NCBI GenBank assembly: GCA_017306015.1
Contig: JAFKJK010000015.1
Coordinates: forward strand, 1-64,000
Direction of reading: 5' to 3'
From: Propionibacteriaceae bacterium
GTDB taxonomy: Bacteria > Actinomycetota > Actinomycetes > Propionibacteriales > Propionibacteriaceae
DNA length: 64,000 nucleotides
Under the pieces are notes generated by a model. It made no database searches, was not told the DNA's origin, and worked only from the letters and a program-made list of their open reading frames with translations. Below are positions 25,201 to 34,200 of the stretch, piece by piece (the stretch's first letter is position 1; every line of letters starts with the position of its first letter). The position numbers and the translations under genes are program-made.

Positions 25201-28200
25201 GGTCGCGTCCCCGTCGAGGAACGCCGGGCCCTGGCCGACGAAGATGATCGCATTGGTGACCGTGATCGTCCCGGCCGCGGTGGTCACGGTGCCGTAGATC
25301 TCGACGTTGTTGCCGATCTTGATGCCGGCCGAGACGGTGGCCGAGACGTACGACTTCAGCGGCGACCCTGAGGCGATCTCGCCGGGGCCGAACTTCAGCA
25401 CGACGCTGGTGCCGCCGACGGTGACGGTCTGGTCGTACTGGGCGGTCGTCGAGTTGAACTTGACCGAAACCCGCGCGTTCGCCGAGATGCCCGCCGCTGT
25501 GGCAGTGAGGGTGCCGGAGAAGACGCCGACGGCCCCGCCGCCGGTGAACAGGAAGGCGCCCTCGCCGCCCGAGATGGCGAGCGCGTCGGGCGAGCCGGAG
25601 CTCTGGACGAGCGAGGCGGTGGCGCCGGTGAAGGCGAGGACGACCCCGCCGGTGCCGCTGCTCACCAGGAAGCTGCCGCTCAGGCTCGGCCCGCCGGTGC
25701 CGAGGGTGAGGCTGCCGCCGGTGACGGCGACGGCGACGAACGGGCCGCCCGGGACGTCGATGCCGAGGGCGCCGCGGGTGATGGCGACCGCGCTGGTGTT
25801 GACCTGCAGCCCGACCGTGCCGGTGAGGCTGAACCCGGCGGGCAGGGAGAAGACGCCGGTGATGCTGCCGCTGAACTGGGCCGCCACGCCTCCGGTGGTG
25901 ATCACCAGCGCACCGCTCCAGTCGCTGGCGGTGGTGACGTTCACGACCGAGCCGAGCGTGAACGTGACCTTGGTCACGCTCAGGTCGACCTCGCCGGTGG
26001 CGGCGTCCTGCGTCACGGTGACGGAGTCGGCGCCGAACCCGAAGCCGCCCACCGTCACGTGCGGGCTGGCCACGGTGATCGCCACCCCGCCGGAGCCGAA
26101 GACGGCGGTCACGGTGCCGGTGAGGCCGAAGCCGGCCGCCGAGATGCCTGCGGTCACGGTGAGCGTCCCGGAGACGCCGGTGGTGGCGGCGCTCAGCAGG
26201 CCGGTGATGCCGGTGAGGTTGACCAGGCCGTCGCCGAGGACGATCGCGCCGTTGCCGATCGTGACGGTCAGGTCGGTCGTCCCCTTGGTGATGGCCACGT
26301 CGGCGGTGAGCGAGACGCCGCCGACGGCCAGGGTGACGGCGCTGCCGCTGAGCTGGAGGCTGGTGCCGGCCGCGACCGCGAGGGTCGTGCTGACCCCGTT
26401 CACGGTGAAGGTCTCGGTGACGTCCGCGCCGGTGTTGTTGACGGCCAGCCCGATCGCGCCCGACAGCGTCACGCCGGGGACGCCGACGAGCGCGACGGTG
26501 CCGCTGATCCGTCCGGCCGTCCCGGCGGTCTTCAGCACGAACAGCGCGGTGCCGTCGGTGAGGGTGGCCAGCGTGGTGCTGCCGTCCCTGATCGCGAGCT
26601 GGACGCCGGTCAGCGCCAGCCGGACGACCTGGCCGGTGGTGCCGGTGACCTGCTCGACGGCGAGGTTGCCGCTGATCGACTGGCCGGCGACGGTGAGGCT
26701 GACCCCGGTCGCCTCGACCCGCAGGTACGGCCCGGCCGGGACGCTGAGCGACACCGTCCCGGTGCCGGCCTGCAACTGCTGGCTGACCGCGGCGGACGTC
26801 GTGTTGACCAGCAGCCGGAAGCTGCCGGTGAGATCGGCGACGCCGGTCGCGGCGACGGTGACCGAGGCCTGCAGGCTGCCGGCGAGCCCGGTCGGACCCA
26901 GCACCAGCAGTCCGGTGAGCCCGCTGACCACCACGACCGAGCCGCCGAGGTTGATGCTGCCGCCCGCGATCCCGAACCGCACCAGGGAGGCGCCGGTGCT
27001 GCTGGTGGTCCGCTCGAAGGTGATGTCGGCGGAGATGCTCTGGCCGAGCAGGCCGAGGCTGAGCCCGGTGCCGGCGACCAGGAGGGTCGGCGCCGCCGTC
27101 GTGGTGTCGAGGTGGATCTTCACGTCGGTGCCGCCGACCGTGATGCCGGGCACGCTGAGGGTCACCGCGACCGAGATGTCGACGACGATTCCCGCCGAGC
27201 TGAGCGTCACCGTCGCCGCGCCGGTGCCGGTCTGGGCGGCGGACAGCAGCGGCGCGGACGGCGTCCCGCCGAGCAGCAGCCGGGCGTTGCGCAGGGCCAG
27301 GCTGACGTCGCCTGCGCTCCTGGTGATGACGACGTCGGCAGAAAGGCTCTGGCCGGCGACGGTCAGGGCGACGCCGGTCCCGGTGACCGCGAAGGTCGTG
27401 GTGCCGGGGACGGTCAGGCTGACCGGCGCCCCGGTGCCGACCCGGAAGGTGGTGTCGATGTCGCCGCCGGTGGTGTTGACCACCACGCCGAGCGTCCCGG
27501 AGAGGGCGACCCCGGCGACGCCGAGGCTGACCGTGCCGCTGATCCGTCCGGCCACCCCGGACGCGGAGGACAGGAACACCGCGGTGCCGCCGGTCAGGGT
27601 GACCAGCGGTGTGCTGCCGCCGAGGCTGAGCCGTGCCCCGGTGAGCGCTACCTTGAGGACGGTGCCGCCGGTGCCGGTGGTCGCCTGCTCGATGGCGAGG
27701 TCTCCGGTGATGACCTGGCCGGCGAGGGTGACCGAGACACCGGTGGCCTCGGCCCGGAAGTACGGGCCGGCCGGCAGGGTCAGGCTATGGCTGGTGCCGC
27801 CGAAGGTGACGGCGGTGTCGACGTCGGCTGCGGTGCTGTTGACGGCGATCGACAGGCTGCCGGTGAAGCTGGACGCACCGAAGTCGGCGGTGATGGTGCC
27901 ACCGATCCGTCCGGCGAGCCCGTTGCCGGAGACGACGAGGAAGCCGCTGCCGTCGGTGACCCGGACGCTGCCGGGGCCGGACGCGGCGCCGAGGTGGAGG
28001 ACGACGTTGGCCAGCGCGAAGACCGTCGTCGTCGTGCCGTCCGGGGCGGTGCCGCGCTGCAGCAGCAGGTCGGCGACCAGGCTCTGGCCGGCGACGGTGA
28101 GGGTCAGCGCGGCGGCGGTGAGGACGAGCGGCGTCGTGGCGCCGGGGCGGGAGTCGACGTCCAGGGTCACCGTCGTCCCGGTGAGGCCCAGCGCGGGGAC

Positions 28201-31200
28201 GGCGACCGTGGCGGTGAGCCCGCTCGCCACCAGGCCGGTGCTGGTCAGGGTGATCGTGCCGGCGAGGTCGCTCACCGTGACGGCGGAGCCCAGCGCGAGG
28301 CTGACGCCGCTGAGGGTGATCGACGGGTCCGCGCTCCCCCCTGTACCGAAGGCGAAGCCTCCGGTGACCGCGAACCCGCCGAAGCTGAGGGTGGCCGACG
28401 TGACGGTGAACTCCTTCACCTCGGCCGTGGTGGCGAAGGAGACCCGGACGCCGTCGTCCGAGCTGCCGGGGATGACCAGCGTCTCGTCGACGATCTGCCC
28501 GGAGGTGTTCACCCGGACGCTGGTCGTGCCGCTGATCGTCACGCCCGGGACGCCGACGATGCTGACCGTGCCGGACGCGACCAGGGCGTAGGTGGGAGTG
28601 GCGCCGTCGAACTTGACCAGGCCGATCCGGGCGTCGCTGAGCAGGACGCCGACCGCCAGCGGGTTCAGCGACCCGTCGGCGAGCCGCGCCGGTCCCCGGC
28701 CCAGGAACACGCTGAGCCCGGTGCCGGCGAAGACCAGCTTGCCGCCGGCGTCGGTGAAGGAGACGTTGCCCTGGACGGAGACGAAGTCGCCGATGGTGAT
28801 GGTCGCGTCGGAGACGCTCAGGCTGAAGACCGTGGTGCCGTCCGCGTAGGTGACGGTGACGGGCCGGCCGCCGACCTCGACGGTGGTGTCGACCGCGGAG
28901 CCGGTCGTGTTCACCTGCAGGGTCACCCGTCCGCTCACCGCGGCCGGGCCCGCGGAGGCGGTCGCCGTCCCGGTGAGGTAGCCGGCGACGCCCGAGCCGC
29001 CGAGCACGAGCAGCCCGCTGCCCCCGGTCAGGGACGGGGCGCTCGAGTCGCCGCCGAGCCAGGCCGAGACCCCACTCAGGGCGACGACGGTCTCGCTGAC
29101 GCCCGCGGTGGTGGTCCGGGAGAAGACGAAGGACCCGTTCAGCCCTCCGAGGCCGGGCACCGCCAGGGTCAGGCTGGACGCGGCCACGGTCAGCGTCCCG
29201 GCCGCGGTGTCGACGCTGACGGTGAAGGTTGCCGCTCCGGTCACGCCCGGAACGGTCACCGTTACGGTTCCCGCCAAGGTGCCGGCCACACCGGCCGCGG
29301 TGACGGCGAAGATGGCCGACGCGCCGGTCACGCTCACCCACGGCGTCGGACCGGTGCCGAACTGGAGGCTCGCCGCCGAGATGCCCAGCGTCGTGGTGGT
29401 GCCGTCGGTGCTGAAGCTGGCGTTGCCGTGGACGGCGACCCCGGCGAGAGTGAGGTCGATGCCGTCCGCACCGATCGCGAAGGACGGGGTCGCGGTCGTG
29501 GTGTCGATCGTCGCGGTGAGGTCTGCGCTGATGCCGACGCCCGGCAGGGTCAGTGCGGCGGTGCCGGCGAGGCTGGCGGTCACCCCGGCCGTGGTCACGG
29601 TCAGCTCACCGTGGGCTTCGGTCAGCCGGACGATGCCGCCGCCGAGGCTGACCGTCGCGGCACTGAACCCGAGCGAGGTGGCGGCACTGGTCACGGTGAC
29701 GGTGAGGGTGCCGCTGACGGTCTGCCCGAGGACGGTCAGCGCGGCGGCCGATGCGCCGATCGTGAAGCTGGTGGCCGCGGTGTCGAAGGTGAGGCCGAAG
29801 GTGCCGCTGAGTGCGGCGCCGGCCGTGTTCAGGCTCACCGTCGCCGTGATGCTGCCGGCGATCCCGGCCGTCGTCGCGGTGACCTGGCCGGAGGCGGCGG
29901 TGACGGAGATCGCGCCGGACGCGAGGCTGAGCCGACCGTTGCCGATGGTGACGACGAGGACGGCGTTGCCGTCCGCGTCCCGGCCGGCGGCGACGATCAG
30001 GTCGGCGGCGAGGGTGGTCCCGGCCAGCGTGATCGAGGCGCCGGTGCCGGCAAAGCGGAGGTACGGGCCCGCCGGCAGGGCACCGAGCGCGCCCGGGGTG
30101 GTGTTGGCCTGCAGCGACACCGTCCCGAAGTCGACGCCGGCCAGGGTGGTGGTGACGGTCGCGGTGAGGCTGCCGGCGATCCCGGCACTGCTGACCTGCA
30201 GGGAGCCGGCGAACGTGAAGGTGGCGACGCCGGCCAGTGCCAGCGAGCCGCCGGTGATGGCGAGCGCCGTCGTGGTGACGCCGCCGGTCGTGGTGCTCGA
30301 GACGGCCAGGCCGGTGAGGGTGAGCTGCTGGCCGGCGATGGTGAGGCCGGCGCCGGCGACGGTCAGCGTGACCGGGTGGCCGGTGCCGGTGCCCACGGTG
30401 AGGGCGACCCCGGTTGCCGAGATGCCGACGCCGGGGACGCTGGCGGCGATGCCGGTCGCGGCGAGCGCCAGCCCGGCGGTGCCGTCGTAGCTGATCGAGA
30501 CCCCGGTCAGGCCGAGCCCGCTGCCGGCCGACCCGACGGTGACGCCGGCGGCGGTGAGGGTGAACGCGATGTCGCTGGTCAGGGCGGTGCTGGTGAGGCT
30601 GAGGCTGCCTCCGCTGACGGCGACCAGCCCGTTGGCGATGCTCGCCGACACCCCGTCCGCTGTGATCCTCAGGTCGGAGGTGCCCTCAGGCTGGGTGATC
30701 GTGCCGCTCGCGATCGAGAACGACATGATCGCGTCCGGCCCGGCGCTGACGGCAAGGGACGCGTTGCTGATCCCCAGCACCAGGGTGCCGGCTTCGAGAG
30801 CGGAGTTGGCGAGCGTGTAGCTGCCGGTCAGGGTGGCCCTCCCGGCGATCGTCCAGCTACCCGCGGTGAGCGAGATCAGGACGGACGCGCTGATCGAGGC
30901 GGTGCCGCTCCAGGTCGACCCGGAGCCGGCGATGCCGTTGCTGAGGGTGAGGCTGGCCAGCGTGATGCCCGGTGCGAGGGTGAGGTCGCTGACCGTCGTC
31001 GAGGTCTGCAGCTTGCTGACGATCCAGGCCACGACCAGGTCCAGCGGGCTGCCGGCGGCGTAGCTGGAGAAGTGCGGCAGGTCGGCGGTCAGCGTCCCGG
31101 CGACCGGGTCGTAGCGGGTGGACTGGGCGGCGAGGCTGCCGTCCTCGGCCAGGTAGTAGATCACCGAGGCGGCCGCGCCGGCGTCCACGCTGATGACCAG

Positions 31201-34200
31201 CCGGGGCGCGACGGCGAAGGTGCTGATGGTTGCGCCGGTCACGGCGTCCGCGGCATGGAGGTCGAAGATCGGCGACGTCAGCCGGACACCGGCGACAGTG
31301 GCGGTGCGGACGTCGATCCAGACCCAGGCGTTCGTGCTCAGTGCCCGGGGGGCGAAGGTGAGGGTTGCGCCGGCTGTGGCGATCGAGCCGCCGAGGGCGG
31401 CGATCACGAGGGCGGCACCGGCGGGCCGCGCGGGGGTGTTGGTGGTGGCGAAGGTGGTCAGGTCGACAGCGACGGGAGCGCTGGTCGTGAACTCGACGGA
31501 CGGTGGGCCGCGGCCCACGTGGACCACCAGCGGCGTGCTGGCGACCGGCGTCGAGGCGACGGTCACCACTGCCCTCAGGTCGGCGTCGTTGATCGCGACG
31601 CCCGGCGTGCCGACCGCTGCCGACCCGTTCACGACGGCGGTCGAGCCGCCGCCCATCAGTGCGGACAGCTGGACGCCGCCTACTCCGGAGATGGTCAGTC
31701 CGGCGGCGAGTTCGGCGCTGGCGCGGGCGTCCGCCTGGACGCGGGCCGCCCCGGCCAGCGTCACGGGCAGCACGACCTGGGCCGAGGGCAGCCCGCCGAA
31801 GGCCGCCAGCGCGTCCGCCGGCAGCGGAGCCCAGCCGCCGGAGGCGGTGAGCGCGCTGGTGTGGGACTGGCCGGCCGCGTTGGCGGTGATCGACCCCAGC
31901 ACGCTCACCGAGCGCTGGATGGCCGCCCCGACCTGGTGATCGGCGACGACGAGTGCGTTGCCCGTCCCGGTGGCGGCCGCGGTCGCGTCCTGCCGGGCGT
32001 CGAGGGTGAGGTTGCCGGCGAGATCGAGCGCGGGCCCCGCCTGGACGTCGGCCCGGGTGAGGGCGACCGAGGAGACCAGCGCAGCCTGCGCACTGGTCGC
32101 CCGGGTGGTGTCGGTGCTGGTGGCGGTGAGTTGCACCGCGTTGCCACCGAGCAGGACGGCTCCGGTGCCGAGCGTCGCGGTGGTCGCGGCCTTGCTGACG
32201 GCCACGGCCAGCGTCCCGGCCTGGACGTCCGTGGTGTGGGGGGCGGCCGCCGCGGCGGCGAGGTCACCGGCGACGGTGACGTGTGCGTCCGGGGCGACAC
32301 CGGCGGACGCAGCGAGCGACGTGAGGGCCAGTGCGCTGCCGCCGGTGACGGCGACCGCGTCCCTGGCGGCGGCGGCGAGGGTGCCGCCGGTCCCGGTGGA
32401 CACTGCCGCGGTGCCGCCGAGCGTCGCGCTGGTGGTGCTGGTGAGGACGGCGGTCGCTGCGCCACCCGCACCGACCAGGTAGCTGCCCGATGCCGTGGCC
32501 GCGATCGCCAGGTGGTCGGCGACCAGGCTGCCTCCGGTGACGGTCGCGGTGGTCGTCCGGCTGAGGACGCCGGTGACGTTGTCGTCGCCGGTCGCGGTGA
32601 ACGTGGTGCGGTTGGCGGCGGTCACCCCGATGGTGCCGGCGGCGACCAGAGCGCTGCCGCTGACCGCGACCACGGCCTGGCTGGACGCCGTCGACGACCC
32701 GGCCGCCTGGTGGTCGAGGGTGGCCTGGGCGCCCAGGGTGAGGTCGCCGTCCGCCTGGAGGTGGGAGCGGCTGACGCTCACTGCGGCGCTGGCCGTGTCG
32801 GTGCCGGCGGCGGTCGCCGTCACGGCGATGTTGTCGGCGAAGATCTGGGCGTTGTTCAGGGCGACGAGGGCTGCCGCGTTGGTGCCGGACGCGGTCGCGG
32901 TGAGGCTGACGTCCCCCGCGGAATCGGCGCCGCGGGTGTCGATCACCGTCTCGCCGCTGGTGGCGATGCTCTGGGCGCTGATGGCCAGACCCGCTCCGTC
33001 GAGGTCGAAGTGGCCGGTGACGGTCAGCCGGGAGTTGGTGGCGGTGACGGTGAACTTCACGCCGGGAGCGACGATGCGCAGGATCGCGAGGATCGTCCGC
33101 ACCAGCACCGACGTCGAGGAGCCCTCCACCTCGACCGTGCTGGAGTCGGTGTCGTCGACGCTGACCTCGTCCTGACCGCCGGCCACGCTGACGTCGAGCT
33201 GGCCGCGGCTGGCCGGGAGTCCGTCCAGCGAGATCGAGATGCTGCTGGCCCGGCCGCCGACGACGGTGACCCTGCTCACCCCGGACGCCGGCGTCCGCAC
33301 CTGGTCCCCGCCGCGCTCGAAGACGAGTTCGTCGGTGGCAGCGTCGTAGAAGATCTTCCCCTTGCCGGACGTGTCGCCCTGGTCGAGGCTCGCGGTGTCG
33401 CCAGTGACCACCCAATGGGCCGGCTCCGGCGTGGCCGCCGGGGATTTCGTAGGAGCGTTGTCGTCCGCCGGTGGGGTCGGCGTCGTGCTCGAGGATTCCG
33501 GAGCGTCCGCCGGGGTCCGCTTGGCTCCGTCGGATTGGGCATCGTCGGCCGTGGTGGCTGCTGCAGTCGGCCCGGCGGAATCGGGCTGGGCGCTGGCTGC
33601 GGAGTCGGGGCGCGAGTCGGCGGACGCCGTCTTCGGCGGGTCGGCCGGGGTCGCGTCCCCGTCGCCGGGAGCAGCGGTGGCGTCTCCGGACTGGTCGGCG
33701 GCGGGCGCCTTCAGTGCCTGGGCGATGCCTGCCGGGAGCAGCGAGACCAGCAGGCCCGACGCGAAGCCGGCGACGAGAGTGGTGACGGCGGTGATCCGCA
33801 GGCCGTCCGCCTTGCCCTGGGACGCCGAGGAGGAACCGGGGGTCACGGTGGTGTTGCCGCTGCCGGAGACCTCGGCGCTGCCGGTCGCGGTGGTGCCGTT
33901 GGCGAGCGGGCAGGAGATCGTGCCCTTCGAGTCGGCGGTGCACTGGGTGGTGGACAAGGCCTTGGCGAGGGCCTGCAGCGCCTTCTGCAACTGCTCGTTG
34001 GCGGTCTGCTTGGCCTGGGCGACCTTCTTGGCCTTGTTGGCCTTCGCCAGCAGCGACTTGGCCCGGGCCTGCTGCGCGCGCTGCTGCGCCAGGGCCTGCC
34101 GACGGACGGCGTCCTGCTTGGCCAGCAGCGCGGCCAGGACTTTCTTCGCCTTCGCCGGGCTGTACGGACGCGCGGCGACGGCGATCTTGCGGAGCTTGGG

